Source of the DNA: Stutzerimonas nosocomialis
Lineage (GTDB): Bacteria; Pseudomonadota; Gammaproteobacteria; Pseudomonadales; Pseudomonadaceae
Direction of reading: 5' to 3'
NCBI RefSeq assembly: GCF_005876855.1
Contig: NZ_QLAE01000026.1
Coordinates: forward strand, 1-64,000
Length of the DNA: 64,000 nucleotides
Shown piece after piece: positions 33,045 through 41,989 of this stretch. A program made the position numbers and the translations under genes. Positions within the stretch are counted from its first letter, which is position 1, and the number at the start of each line of letters is the position of its first letter. Below the pieces are notes generated by a model. It made no database searches, was not told the origin of the DNA, and saw only the letters and a program-made list of their open reading frames with translations.

Positions 33045-34013
33045 ATGCTGAAGAATATCCCCACCCACCTGATCGCCGGCCCCCTCGGTGCCGGCAAGAC
33101 CAGCCTGATCCGCGCCCTGCTGGCTCAGAAGCCGGACGATGAACGCTGGGCGGTGCTGATCAACGAGTTCGGGCTGATCGGCCTCGACGCCGCCCTGCTG
33201 CATCAGGATGCCGCCGGGGTGAGCCTCGCGGAGGTGGCCGGCGGCTGCCTGTGCTGCGTCAACGGCCTGCCCTTCCAGATCGGCCTGACCCGCCTGCTGC
33301 GCAAAGCCCGGCCGGATCGCCTGCTGATCGAGCCATCCGGGCTCGGGCATCCCCTCGAACTGCTGCGTCAGTTGCGCGAGCCGCCCTGGCGTGGCGTGCT
33401 GCAGGTCCAGCCGGCACTGGTGGTCCTCGACGCCGCCGCGCTGGCGCTGGGCGCGCCCCTGCCGGCCGAACAGAGCCAGGCGGCCGAAACGGCGGGATTA
33501 CTGGTCTTGAACAAGAGCGCGACGCTGAACGAACACGAGCGCGCACGCGTGCTCGAACGCCTGCCGGTTCGACCGTTTCACTGGAGCGAACAGGGCGCGC
33601 TCCTGTTGTCGCAGCTGCCGACCCGGGTCGAGGCGGATACGCTGGAGACAGACGGCGAGCTGCCGGCCGTGTCCGCCGCCGCCCCGGGCACGCTGTGGAC
33701 GGCGCCCGAGGTGCCGATCTGCCAGGTTCAGGAGCAGCCGGAAGGCTGGAGCATCGGCTGGCGCTGGCATCCGAGCCAGCGGTTCGATCGGTTGCGCCTG
33801 CAGCACTGGCTGGCTGGGCTCGACTGGCGCCGGGCGAAACTGATCGTGCACGCCGACCAGGATTGGTGCGCCGCCAATGCGCTCGCCGGCCAGCCGCTGT
33901 CCTTCAGCCCCAGCGCCTGGCGCCGCGACTCGCGGATCGAGCTGATCTTCGATACGCCCCAGGCGCAGGCGCCCCTGATGCAGGCGCTCGCCGCCTGCCG
34001 GCTGGCAGGTTGA
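33045..34013 (+). CDS. CobW/COG0523-family G3E GTPase
   Basis: A 322-residue metal-chaperone-type GTPase. Walker A is GPLGAGKTS (12-20), the family CxCC metal motif is CLCC (68-71), Walker B is LLIEPSGLGHP, and a CobW C-terminal domain follows (W-RWHPSQRFD). The guanine-specificity motif NKxD reads NKSA, so the Asp is missing. The family delivers zinc or other metals to client proteins. The start at 33045 avoids an upstream extension to 33015 with no family match. It converges with the DUF3301 gene, the usual Pseudomonas neighbour. Confidence 0.9.
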   Translation: MLKNIPTHLIAGPLGAGKTSLIRALLAQKPDDERWAVLINEFGLIGLDAALLHQDAAGVSLAEVAGGCLCCVNGLPFQIGLTRLLRKARPDRLLIEPSGLGHPLELLRQLREPPWRGVLQVQPALVVLDAAALALGAPLPAEQSQAAETAGLLVLNKSATLNEHERARVLERLPVRPFHWSEQGALLLSQLPTRVEADTLETDGELPAVSAAAPGTLWTAPEVPICQVQEQPEGWSIGWRWHPSQRFDRLRLQHWLAGLDWRRAKLIVHADQDWCAANALAGQPLSFSPSAWRRDSRIELIFDTPQAQAPLMQALAACRLAG

Positions 34014-34022
34014 CGCGCCGAC

Positions 34023-34400
34023 TCAGTCGCGGCTGCGCCGCCATTCATCGAGCTGGATCACCTGCCCGCCCGACTCGGCCCGGGCTTCGAACGGATGCGC
34101 CGCCATCTCGATCGGGCCGGCGCGCATGCCGAACATCAGGATGCTGCCCTGGTGGCGCTGCTCGCCCGTCACGGTGAATTCGAAACCGTAGCGGCGCGCC
34201 AACCGGCGGCGACCGTTGCGGTCGCGCACCCAGGCCAGTCGCCGGAACGCGACATTGCCGTCGAGCAGTTCGACATCCATCTTCTCGCAATGCCGCCGAA
34301 CCGCCTGCAGGGCCCGCTCGCGGATGCCGTGGCCGTGCCACAGCCAGGCCAGGCCGCCGAGCAGCAGCAAAAACAGCGTCAGGTTGCCCAGCGTCAGCAT
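34023..34400 (-). CDS. DUF3301 membrane-anchored protein
   Basis: A 125-residue protein with one N-terminal membrane helix (MLTLGNLTLFLLLLGGLAWLW) and a soluble domain of DUF3301: QAVRRHCEKMDVELLDGNVA, RRYGFEFTVTGEQRH and a C-terminal QLDEWRR. The start at 34400 is chosen for a GAGAG just upstream; a Met 4 codons earlier is possible. It lies 9 bp from the CobW gene end, in convergent orientation. Function unknown. Confidence 0.8.
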   Translation of the reverse strand: MLTLGNLTLFLLLLGGLAWLWHGHGIRERALQAVRRHCEKMDVELLDGNVAFRRLAWVRDRNGRRRLARRYGFEFTVTGEQRHQGSILMFGMRAGPIEMAAHPFEARAESGGQVIQLDEWRRSRD

Positions 34401-34483
34401 CTCTCGTCCCACCGGTGAAAGGCGTGCAGCTTAACGGGTTTGTGCCCCGACGAATAACCACCGGGCGGGGATGTTTGCCTTTA

Positions 34484-34518
34484 GTTGCCATATCAACTAA
34501 AAATGTAGATATGGCAAC
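34484..34518. promoter_or_regulatory. Operator palindrome of the toxin-antitoxin operon
   Basis: GTTGCCATATC (34484-34494) and GATATGGCAAC (34508-34518) are perfect 11-bp inverted repeats around a 13-nt A/T-rich spacer. A second smaller pair, TTAGTT and AACTAA (34481-34486 and 34495-34500), overlaps the left arm. They end 16 bp before the antitoxin start. Placement and symmetry suit autoregulation by the antitoxin or toxin-antitoxin complex. Confidence 0.7.
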
Positions 34519-34534
34519 AAAGAGAGGTGCCTCC

Positions 34535-34945
34535 ATGTTATCCACCGCCCTGCCTCGGCATGACGACGAACTGGCCAGCGAAGAAGGCCGCCGCGACCTG
34601 GCGCGGGTGATCGGCGCCCTCTTCGATCGCTGGCAGCTCGACACCGAGGTGCAGATGCAACTGCTCGGCATGAGTCCGAAGAGCCGCAAGCAACTGCCCC
34701 GCTATCGCGCCGGCGAGCAGCCCTTGCCCGGCAGCCGCGACGTGCTCGACCGCGCCGGCTACCTGCTGGGCATTCACAAGGGGCTGCGCCTGCTGTTTCC
34801 CGAAGACGAAACGCTGCGCTTCAGCTGGGTACACCGGCGCAACGGCGCCCTGGAGGGCGCCACGCCCCTGGAGGTGATGGTCCGCGACGGCCTGCTCGGC
34901 ATCGCCCGGGTGGCCCGGCTGGTCGACTTCCAGCGGGGTCGTTGA
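34535..34945 (+). CDS. Xre/MbcA/ParS-type antitoxin
   Basis: A 136-residue antitoxin. The N-terminal helix-turn-helix region (LARVIGALFDRWQLDTEVQMQLLGMS) is followed by the DUF2384 toxin-binding domain, seen in RAGYLLGIHKGLRLLFPED, WVHRRN and GATPLEVMV. It would bind and neutralise the RES toxin and repress its own operon at the palindrome just upstream. GAGAGG (34522-34527) selects the ATG at 34535; an in-frame ATG at 34511 lies within the operator. The stop shares one base with the toxin start (TGATG). Confidence 0.9.
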   Translation: MLSTALPRHDDELASEEGRRDLARVIGALFDRWQLDTEVQMQLLGMSPKSRKQLPRYRAGEQPLPGSRDVLDRAGYLLGIHKGLRLLFPEDETLRFSWVHRRNGALEGATPLEVMVRDGLLGIARVARLVDFQRGR

Positions 34946-35649
34946 TGAACCTGCTCGACACCACCTGCGACTTCACCGGATCGGTCTATCGCAACATCGT
35001 CTCGCTGCGCGTCTCGGCAAACCTGTTCGACGACCTGGTCAGCGACGAGCGCGCCCAGGACGTGGCCAACGCGGCGGAGATGCGGGTACGTACGGTGGGG
35101 CCCGGCGTGATCGAGCGTGGCCTGGCCTACAGCGAGGCGATCGGCTATCCCTTCGAAGCCGACCGCAGCGTCGCCAGCCGTTTCGGCGACGGCACCAACC
35201 GGGTCTGGTATGGCGCGCTGGACGAGGACACCGCGCTGGCCGAGACCTGCTACCACCAGATCCAGATGCTGCGCCAGGTCGAAGGCATCGACCGGGTGGT
35301 GACACACTATCGCAAGGTCTGGCAGGTCCAGGCGGCCGGCCTGTTCATGGATCTGCGCGAAAAGCTGACGCTGTGCCCCGCGCTGGTCGGCGACGACTAC
35401 GCGCTGCCGCAGTCCATTGGCAAGCGCCTGGCCCACGAGGGGCTTCCGGGCGTGCTCTATCCCTCGGCGCGCTGGCAGGGAGACTGCCTGGCCACCTTTC
35501 GCGCCTCGCCGCTGAGCCAGCCGGTGCAGCTCTACGACCTGACCTACCACATCGACCCACGGGCCGGCTGCGTCGATGTCGAGCGTGAACCGGGACGACT
35601 GCTGCGCCGGCTCTGCCTGGGCGATCTCAGGCGGGCAGCCGACGGTTGA
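34945..35649 (+). CDS. RES-domain toxin
   Basis: A 234-residue RES toxin. The family residues appear as SVYRNIVSLR (Arg), an early Tyr in VWYGALDEDTALAE with the Glu, and a late Ser in YPSARWQG. RES toxins of the MbcT/ParT group consume NAD+ or ADP-ribosylate a target such as PRPP synthetase and stop growth. The gene overlaps the antitoxin stop by one base, so the pair is tightly coupled. The SUKH-fold gene converges from the right with 7 bp between. Confidence 0.9.
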   Translation: MNLLDTTCDFTGSVYRNIVSLRVSANLFDDLVSDERAQDVANAAEMRVRTVGPGVIERGLAYSEAIGYPFEADRSVASRFGDGTNRVWYGALDEDTALAETCYHQIQMLRQVEGIDRVVTHYRKVWQVQAAGLFMDLREKLTLCPALVGDDYALPQSIGKRLAHEGLPGVLYPSARWQGDCLATFRASPLSQPVQLYDLTYHIDPRAGCVDVEREPGRLLRRLCLGDLRRAADG

Positions 35650-35656
35650 GCCGTTC

Positions 35657-36064
35657 TCAGCTTTCCAGCCAGACGTCGCGCGCCCAATGCCAGACCGAAT
35701 CCCAGGTTTCGTCGGTCAGCGTCAGCTCGTCACCGTCCCACAGCGTCACCTGCCCTTCGATGTCGACCACGTAGTAGTCGCGTCCGTCCTGGCAGATCGG
35801 CACCAGATCGCGAGGCACGCCGTCGTCCCAGGCGTTGGCGGCGACTTCCGGCAGATAGGTGTGGGATTGGGGGTCGGTCGCGGTGACAGGCTCCAGGCGG
35901 CCGTACACCACGTCGCTGACCTTGAGCAGGAACTCGCGCAGCTCGAAGGGCAGGTTGATCAGCAGCTGCTCCTCGATTTCCACCAGCACATCGTCGTCAG
36001 GCAGCTCCAGCGGAACCGGAACCGGCTCGTTCAGCTCCCGCAGCTGTTCGATTACTTCTTCCAC
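35657..36064 (-). CDS. SMI1/KNR4 (SUKH) fold protein
   Basis: A 135-residue acidic protein of the SMI1/KNR4 superfamily: PDDDVLVEIEEQLLINLPFELREFLLKVSDV at the start is the family entry helix (LP..-.-FL), followed by DLVPICQDGRDYYVVDIEGQVTLWD and a C-terminal WHWARDVWLES. A GTG start at 36064 with GAGGAG 6 nt upstream fits best. SUKH proteins are often immunity proteins for nuclease toxins, but single copies in core genomes also exist. No toxin other than the RES protein is near. Confidence 0.8.
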   Translation of the reverse strand: MEEVIEQLRELNEPVPVPLELPDDDVLVEIEEQLLINLPFELREFLLKVSDVVYGRLEPVTATDPQSHTYLPEVAANAWDDGVPRDLVPICQDGRDYYVVDIEGQVTLWDGDELTLTDETWDSVWHWARDVWLES

Positions 36065-36516
36065 AGTGGTCTCCTCGATAAGGTCGTGCAAGCGCCACGG
36101 CGCGCTGGCGCCGGCGGCTCGCCCAGTGTCACCGATCCCCCTGCCGCCGTGCCCGTGCGGCACGCCGAACGCGCGAATAGGCGGACCGTACGGTGCTGAT
36201 ATCGGCCAGCCCCGCTCGGACTGAAGCACCCCGAATGTGATGTCGCTCGAACGGTTCGGATAACGTTGCCAACGGGACACCCGCTCGATTCGCCCGCCGC
36301 GGCAGCAGCCCACGCTCGCCCCTGAAGGGAGCGCCAGCGCCACTGCTGACCCCTGTGCACGCGACAGGTGCACGACCGCTCATCAGCTGCCGCCACGCCG
36401 GCCGAACAGAAGGCAGGCCTGCCGCTCTCAATTCTGGGCTCCGGGTAGTCATCGGTCCGAGCGCCTGGCTGTGGCCTCTCGCCACCCGATCACAACAACA
36501 AGAAGGTAAAGCCATC
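36065..36516. other. Gene-free region before the tannase-family gene
   Basis: About 450 bp with no supported gene. Open frames here have the composition of antisense or random GC-rich DNA and match nothing recognisable. It must contain the leftward promoter of the SUKH-fold gene and the rightward promoter of the esterase gene. No repeats, hairpins or transcription factor sites stood out. Confidence 0.4.
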
Positions 36517-38232
36517 ATGAACTGCCGTGACTCCCGCTCACGCGGCGCCGCGTTCGTGCGCCCGTGGTTGCTCGTCCCGCTCGTCCTGGCCGCCGAGCCC
36601 GCCCTCGCCGCCTCCTGCGCGAGCTTCGTCGGCCTGTCGATACCCGCCGAGGCCATCGGCCTGCCCACCCGCGGCGCCCGCGTCACCGCCGCGGTCCCGA
36701 TGCCGGCCGGCGGAACCGCGCCGCAGACCTATGGCGCCTACTGCGAGCTGTCGGCCGACATCCTGCCGGTCGATCCCACCGCGCCGCCCATCCGCATGCG
36801 CCTGGCGCTGCCCGAGCAATGGAACCGCCGCGCGCTGATGCTCGGCGGGGGCGGCTACAACGGCACCATCCCCAATGTGGCCGGCAACATTCCCGCCGGC
36901 CCGGTGGATCGTCCCCTGCCGCTCGGCCGTGGTTATGCGGTGTTCGGCAGCGATTCGGGCCACACCGCCAACCCGCTGAGCCCCGGCGACTTCGCCTGGA
37001 ACGAGGAGGCGCTGGCCAACTATGCCCACGATGCGTTGAAGAAGACCCGCGATACCGCTATCTACCTGATCCAGCGGCGCTACGGCCAGGCGCCCGAGCG
37101 CAGCTATTTCGCCGGCGGTTCGACCGGCGGGCGCGAAGCCTTCGCCGTGGTGCAGAAGTGGCCGACCGACTTCCAGGGCGCGATCGCTCTCTACCCGGCC
37201 TACAACGCCGCGGCGCTGGACCTGCAGATCGGCCGCATCAGCCGTGCGCTGGCCCGGCCGGATGCCTATCCGAGCCTCACGCAGCGTGCCGCCCTGCTGG
37301 AAGCGGCGATGCAGGCCTGCGACGGGCTGGACGGCGTGCAGGACCGCATCATCAGCCACCAGGCCGCCTGCAATGCTCGCTTCGACCCGGCCAGGGCCAC
37401 CCTGAACGGCCGCCCGCTGCGCTGCCCGGGTGGGGCCAACAGCGGCAGTGACTGCCTGTCCGATGCGCAGATCGCGTCGTTCCGGGTGCTCGACACCCCG
37501 ATACGCTTCAACTTCCGGCTGGCCAGCGGCGAACGCGGCTACCCGGGTTTCAACACCTGGGGCACCGACTGGGGCCGGCCGGGCGGCGACGTGCAGGCGC
37601 TGGTCAACCGCCTGGGCCTGAACACCCTGCAGCCGACCTACCCGATGCCGGTGCACGGCACCGGCTTCGCCGAGGGCGCACCCTACCATTCGGGCTTCTG
37701 GGACGAGTGGGTGCGCCACTTCGTGACGCGCAACCCGACCTTCAACTCGCTCACCCTCGACCCGGCCAACCCCGGCCCCTGGGCCGCGCGCATCAGCCAG
37801 TTGTCGCTGCGCCAGGACGTGGTCCAGACCGACCTCAGCGCCTTCGCCCGCAACGGCGGCAAGTTGCTAATGGCGCACGGCACCTCCGACCAGCTGGTCA
37901 GTACCCGTGCCTCCGCCGACTACTACGAGCGGCTGCAGCGCGACATGGGCCGTGGGCGCACCTGGCAGTTCGTCCGCTATTACGAGATCCCGGGCTACGC
38001 GCACGCGGCGAGCACCGTGTTCAACGCCGCCTGGGATTCGCTCGGCGCGCTGGAGGCCTGGGTCGAACAGGGCCGCCCACCGCGCCGCCAGGTGGTCACC
38101 GACACCGTCGCCGTCCCCGGCCGCACCCGCCCGCTGTGCGACTACCCGGCCTGGCCGAAGTACCGCGGCAAGGGCGACGTGAATGCGGCCGAGAGCTTCG
38201 TGTGCGTCAAGGACGGCGGGCACGGGCGGTAG
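36517..38232 (+). CDS. Secreted tannase/feruloyl esterase family protein
   Basis: A 571-residue secreted serine hydrolase. A signal peptide (about 1-32, ending ALAAS) precedes an alpha/beta hydrolase of the tannase family. The nucleophile is in GGSTGGREAF, LMLGGGGYNG forms the oxyanion region, and a late Asp/His pair lies in GTSDQLVSTRA and YAHAAS. Paired Cys, including CDGLDGVQDRI with a downstream Cys, fit the family disulfide that bridges Ser and His loops. Family members cleave galloyl or feruloyl esters. The stand-alone setting gives no substrate clue. The ATG at 36517 is the only one that yields a signal peptide. Confidence 0.85.
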   Translation: MNCRDSRSRGAAFVRPWLLVPLVLAAEPALAASCASFVGLSIPAEAIGLPTRGARVTAAVPMPAGGTAPQTYGAYCELSADILPVDPTAPPIRMRLALPEQWNRRALMLGGGGYNGTIPNVAGNIPAGPVDRPLPLGRGYAVFGSDSGHTANPLSPGDFAWNEEALANYAHDALKKTRDTAIYLIQRRYGQAPERSYFAGGSTGGREAFAVVQKWPTDFQGAIALYPAYNAAALDLQIGRISRALARPDAYPSLTQRAALLEAAMQACDGLDGVQDRIISHQAACNARFDPARATLNGRPLRCPGGANSGSDCLSDAQIASFRVLDTPIRFNFRLASGERGYPGFNTWGTDWGRPGGDVQALVNRLGLNTLQPTYPMPVHGTGFAEGAPYHSGFWDEWVRHFVTRNPTFNSLTLDPANPGPWAARISQLSLRQDVVQTDLSAFARNGGKLLMAHGTSDQLVSTRASADYYERLQRDMGRGRTWQFVRYYEIPGYAHAASTVFNAAWDSLGALEAWVEQGRPPRRQVVTDTVAVPGRTRPLCDYPAWPKYRGKGDVNAAESFVCVKDGGHGR

Positions 38233-38320
38233 GATCAAGCGGTAGCGCCACGGTTTCTCCCGCCGGGGAAGACGATCATGACGGCCGACGGACTATTCGC
38301 CTCAATCGCCAGGGACGGCG

Positions 38321-39295
38321 TCAGACCCTCGCACGTACCTGGCGCGGGCTGATGCCGAACTGGCGCTTGAAGGCGGTGGCGAAGTTGGCGGCGCTGGTGT
38401 AGCCGGCCCGCCAGGCGGCCTCGGCGACGCTGGCGCCTTCGCGCTCCAGCACCTCGCGCGCCTGCAGCAGCTTGCGCCGGCGCTGGTATTCGAACAGCGT
38501 CATGCCCTTGAGTGCGCGGAACTGCCGCTGCAGGGTGTTGGCGTTGCTGCCGACCTCACGGGCGATGCGGTCGAGCGCCCAGTCGTCCGCCTCGCCGCTG
38601 TCGAGCAACGCCAGCAGCCGCTGTAGGCGCCTATGCTCGTGCGGGCGCAGGCCCTGCGGGCTCGGCTCGCTGCCGGCCAGCGCAGCCAGCGCCTCGCCGG
38701 CGATGTCCAGGGCACGGCTTTCCAGGTACAGGCGCTGCAGCAATGGGTCGTAGCCCGGCGGATGGAGCAGCTGTTCGGCCAGGGTCAGCAGGCGCGCCGA
38801 GGGCGTCCATTGCCGGGGCTGCAGGTGGCTGCGGGAGAAGGCCTGGAGCACGCCGCGGTCCTGCAGGGCATCCAGTCCGCCGGCGTCGAACCAGTCCGGC
38901 GTCAGGCTCACCACCAGCTTGCGAATGTGGCTGCCGCGACGTGCCTGGCGGCGGAACAGCACCGGCTCGGCCATCGCCACCGCCATCCCCTGGGGCGCCT
39001 TCTGCGGCCCTTCCGCGCCCAGGCTGAACGAGCGCTCGCCGTAGCGGACGCTGCTGCGCCCCTCGAGGAAGAGCGCGAAGCTCATCCGCGGGCCGACCTC
39101 GTTCTCGGTGACGAAATCCTGCAGTTCGTGGCAATCCGAGCAGTGCAGCGACAAGCCATCGCGCAGCCGCAGCCATTGCAGCCGGCCCTCGAACAGACGG
39201 TCGTCACAGCAATTGCCCTGGGTGAGCAGCCGCAGCCCGGGCGGGCTCAGCTCGGGCAGGTCGTCGCGGTGAATGACCTGATCCGACTCGCACAT
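38321..39295 (-). CDS. AraC-family regulator next to a TonB receptor (PchR-like)
   Basis: A 324-residue AraC regulator. The C-terminal DNA-binding half holds two helix-turn-helix units: DDWALDRIAREVGSNANTLQRQF and GASVAEAAWRAGYTSAANFATAFKRQFGISP. The N-terminal half resembles PchR-type sensors of ferric siderophores. The gene is divergent from a siderophore-type TonB receptor, with a Fur-like site between them, the standard layout for a regulator that induces the receptor when its siderophore is present. The start at 39295 follows AAAGGA. Confidence 0.88.
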   Translation of the reverse strand: MCESDQVIHRDDLPELSPPGLRLLTQGNCCDDRLFEGRLQWLRLRDGLSLHCSDCHELQDFVTENEVGPRMSFALFLEGRSSVRYGERSFSLGAEGPQKAPQGMAVAMAEPVLFRRQARRGSHIRKLVVSLTPDWFDAGGLDALQDRGVLQAFSRSHLQPRQWTPSARLLTLAEQLLHPPGYDPLLQRLYLESRALDIAGEALAALAGSEPSPQGLRPHEHRRLQRLLALLDSGEADDWALDRIAREVGSNANTLQRQFRALKGMTLFEYQRRRKLLQAREVLEREGASVAEAAWRAGYTSAANFATAFKRQFGISPRQVRARV

Positions 39296-39404
39296 GTCCT
39301 TTCCCCCGTCTCGCACTCGAGAAGCGGCTGCGCAAAGCAATTGTTCGCTCGGACAAAGGTTTCGCCGCAGCCGCGATGGCAGACTACGCGCCGACCGTAA
39401 TTGT

Positions 39405-39423
39405 TGCAAATCATTATCATTTG
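39405..39423. promoter_or_regulatory. Candidate Fur box between the AraC and TonB receptor genes
   Basis: TGCAAATCATTATCATTTG is close to palindromic and matches about 14 of 19 positions of the Fur consensus when read on the minus strand. It lies 49 bp before the receptor start and 110 bp before the divergent AraC start, so it could repress both in iron-rich conditions. Confidence 0.7.
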
Positions 39424-39471
39424 ATAGGCGCTGGCACCGGCCCGATCCGCCTGCTGCACAGGAGCTCCCGC

Positions 39472-41631
39472 ATGGACAGAACGCACCGCACCCGCCCCCT
39501 GAGCCTCGGCCGCCTCATGCTGCTCGGCCTGCTGGCGCCCTTCCCGCTGAGCGCGCTGGCACAGGGCGTCGCTGCCCAGGATGCACCGCTCGAACTGGAG
39601 GCCATCACCGTCGAGGGCAACCGCCTGTACGACATGCCGCCCTCAGAGCAGACCGGTGGCTACACCGTGGACGCCGCCACCGTCGGCACCAAGACGCCCG
39701 CCGCGCTGCGCGACATCCCGCAGTCGATCACCGTGTACACCGACCGCTACATCAAGGATCGCAACTTCGTGAACCTCGACGACCTGGCCAAGTACACCGC
39801 CGGGCTGCGCACCCTGACCAACGACAGCGGGCGCTCGTCGATCTATGCGCGCGGCTACGAGTACGACGAATTCAACATCAACGGCCTGCCGGCGCCGATG
39901 GCCAGCATCCTCGGCACCGTGCCGATGCTGGCGCCCTTCGACCGGGTCGAGATCATGCGCGGGCCCTCGGGGCTGTTCAACAGCACCAGCGAGATGGGCG
40001 GCATCGTCAACATGGTGCTCAAGCGCCCGACCGAGGAATTCCAGGGCAGCGTCACCGGCCGCTACGGCAGCTTCGACACCAGCTACCTGGAGACCGACCT
40101 GTCCGGCCCGCTGACCGAATCCGGCAACGTGCGCGGACGCACCGTGATCGCCCAGGCCGACACCAACGGCGAGGTGGACTACAACGAGAACACCGCGCAG
40201 AACGTCTACGGCACCCTCGAGTTCGACCTCACCGACCGCACCACGCTGGGGCTCTCGCTGCTGCACCAGAAGAAGGACATCACCCCGCACAACGGCTACC
40301 CCACCGACACCGCCGGCAACCTGCTGGACTGGGACAGCGACACCTTCCTCGGCGCCGACTGGAACGCCTTCGACGGCCGCACCACCGACCTGATCGGCGA
40401 GCTGACCCACCGCTTCGACAACGGTGGCTACGGGCGCATCGCGGTACGCAGCTCCCGGCGTGACACCGAGTACTACTACGCCTACACCGGCGGCCCCGGC
40501 GTGAATGCCCTGGGCAACGTCGCCCTGACCAGCACCGCCCGCGATGCCGAGCAGGATGCCCTGTCGCTGGATGCCAGCTACAGCCAGCCGTTCGAGGCCT
40601 TCGGTCAGGTCAGCGAGTTCGTGGTCGGCACCGACTACAAGCGCTACGACCTGGACTACCGCAACGGGGCCGCCTCGTCCCCGCTCGGCAGCACCAACAT
40701 CCATACCCATGATCCGTCCAGCGTGATCAAGCCGGCGGTCGCCTACAGCCAGCGGGTGAAGAGCGAGGAGAAGGAGTTCGGCCTGTACTCCAAGCTCACT
40801 TTCCGCCCGGTCGAGCGCCTGGCGCTGATCGGCGGCGTGCGGGTCAGCTGGTTCGACGGCGATACCAGCACCACCACCCTCGCCAGCGGCGCGCGCGTCA
40901 CCAGCGACATGCAGCAGAACGCCGAAGTCACCCCCTACGCCGGCGCGGTGTTCGACCTGGACCCCTGGCATTCGCTGTACGTCAGCTACTCCAAGGTGTT
41001 CAAGCCGCAGACCAATGCCGACATCGACGGTCGCATCATCGATCCGCGCGAGGGCGAGCAGTACGAGGCGGGCATCAAGGGCAGCTACTTCGGCGGCGCG
41101 CTCAACACGCGGCTGTCGGTGTTCGAGCTGACCGACCAGAACCGCGCGGCGCGCGACCAGAACAACCTGTCCGGAACCTACTACCTGGCGATCGGCGAGG
41201 CGCGCATCCGCGGCGGCGAGATCGAGGTCAGCGGCACCCCCTTGCCGGGCTGGGACCTCATCGGCGGCTACACCTACCTGGACACCGACATCATCAAGGG
41301 CGACGCCAACGCCGTGTTCGAGCTGATGCCGCAGAACCAGGTCTCGCTGTGGAGCAACTACGCGTTGCAGGGTGGGCCCCTGGCCGGGCTGGGCCTTGGC
41401 GCCGGCGTCACCGCCGTCAGCCACTTCCAGACCGCGACCGGCATCGAGGCCCCGGGCTATGCCGTGGTGGACGCCAAGCTGTCCTACCCGCTCACCCCCA
41501 AGCTGACGGCGACCCTCGACGTGAACAACGTCCTCGATCGGGAGTACTACTCGCGGGTCGGCTCGACGGGCACCTTCAACTTCTACGGGCCCTCGCGTAC
41601 CGTCCTGGTCGGCGCCCGCTACGAATTCTGA
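39472..41631 (+). CDS. TonB-dependent siderophore receptor
   Basis: A 719-residue outer-membrane receptor. After a signal peptide (about 1-31) come the TonB box region (LELEAITVEG), the plug domain (DIPQSITVYTDRYIKD, FDRVEIMRGPSGLF) and a 22-strand barrel ending in YEF with a terminal Phe. The conserved GPSGLF, NMVLKRP and late YDV-like repeats fit FhuE/FpvA-type siderophore receptors without an N-terminal signalling extension. AGGAG precedes the start. With the divergent AraC regulator and the downstream periplasmic esterase it makes a siderophore-uptake locus; the siderophore is not identifiable, though an ester-linked one such as a catecholate trilactone would suit the esterase. Confidence 0.93.
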   Translation: MDRTHRTRPLSLGRLMLLGLLAPFPLSALAQGVAAQDAPLELEAITVEGNRLYDMPPSEQTGGYTVDAATVGTKTPAALRDIPQSITVYTDRYIKDRNFVNLDDLAKYTAGLRTLTNDSGRSSIYARGYEYDEFNINGLPAPMASILGTVPMLAPFDRVEIMRGPSGLFNSTSEMGGIVNMVLKRPTEEFQGSVTGRYGSFDTSYLETDLSGPLTESGNVRGRTVIAQADTNGEVDYNENTAQNVYGTLEFDLTDRTTLGLSLLHQKKDITPHNGYPTDTAGNLLDWDSDTFLGADWNAFDGRTTDLIGELTHRFDNGGYGRIAVRSSRRDTEYYYAYTGGPGVNALGNVALTSTARDAEQDALSLDASYSQPFEAFGQVSEFVVGTDYKRYDLDYRNGAASSPLGSTNIHTHDPSSVIKPAVAYSQRVKSEEKEFGLYSKLTFRPVERLALIGGVRVSWFDGDTSTTTLASGARVTSDMQQNAEVTPYAGAVFDLDPWHSLYVSYSKVFKPQTNADIDGRIIDPREGEQYEAGIKGSYFGGALNTRLSVFELTDQNRAARDQNNLSGTYYLAIGEARIRGGEIEVSGTPLPGWDLIGGYTYLDTDIIKGDANAVFELMPQNQVSLWSNYALQGGPLAGLGLGAGVTAVSHFQTATGIEAPGYAVVDAKLSYPLTPKLTATLDVNNVLDREYYSRVGSTGTFNFYGPSRTVLVGARYEF

Positions 41632-41683
41632 TCCCAGACGCCGCCGGGCCCGGAACCGGCGGCCGCTTCGAGAGAAACGCCCG

Positions 41684-41989
41684 ATGCCTCAATTCCACGC
41701 CCAGGTTCCCACGCCCCGCGCTTCGCGCAACATGACCCGCCTGTGCAAGCACTTGCGCCACAAGGTCGCGGTCGAGGCCGACGAGCGCCAGGCGCACATC
41801 GACTTCCCCTTCGGCCTGTGCCGGATGCACGCCGAGCCCGAGCGGTTGCTGATCGACTGCCAGGCCGAGCTCGGCGAGGCGACCGAGCGCCTGCGCTTGG
41901 TGATCGCCGCCCACCTGCAGCGCTTCTCCGGCGAGGAAGCCCTGGCGGTCGACTGGCGGGACGGCCCGCTGCCGGGCGCGCCGGCATGA
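41684..41989 (+). CDS. DUF2218 domain protein
   Basis: A 101-residue cytoplasmic protein of family DUF2218: RASRNMTRLCKHLRHKVAVE at the start and CRMHAEPERLLIDCQAE in the middle, with three Cys. Members often sit beside TonB receptors and iron genes, but the function is unknown. It lies 52 bp after the receptor and its stop overlaps the esterase start (ATGA), so it belongs to the same transcript. Confidence 0.85.
   Translation: MPQFHAQVPTPRASRNMTRLCKHLRHKVAVEADERQAHIDFPFGLCRMHAEPERLLIDCQAELGEATERLRLVIAAHLQRFSGEEALAVDWRDGPLPGAPA

Noticed and set aside
36129-36686. 185-codon minus-strand frame in the gap before the tannase-family gene
   Set aside because: Overlaps the signal-peptide region of the esterase, has no ribosome binding site or family match, and looks like random GC-rich coding.
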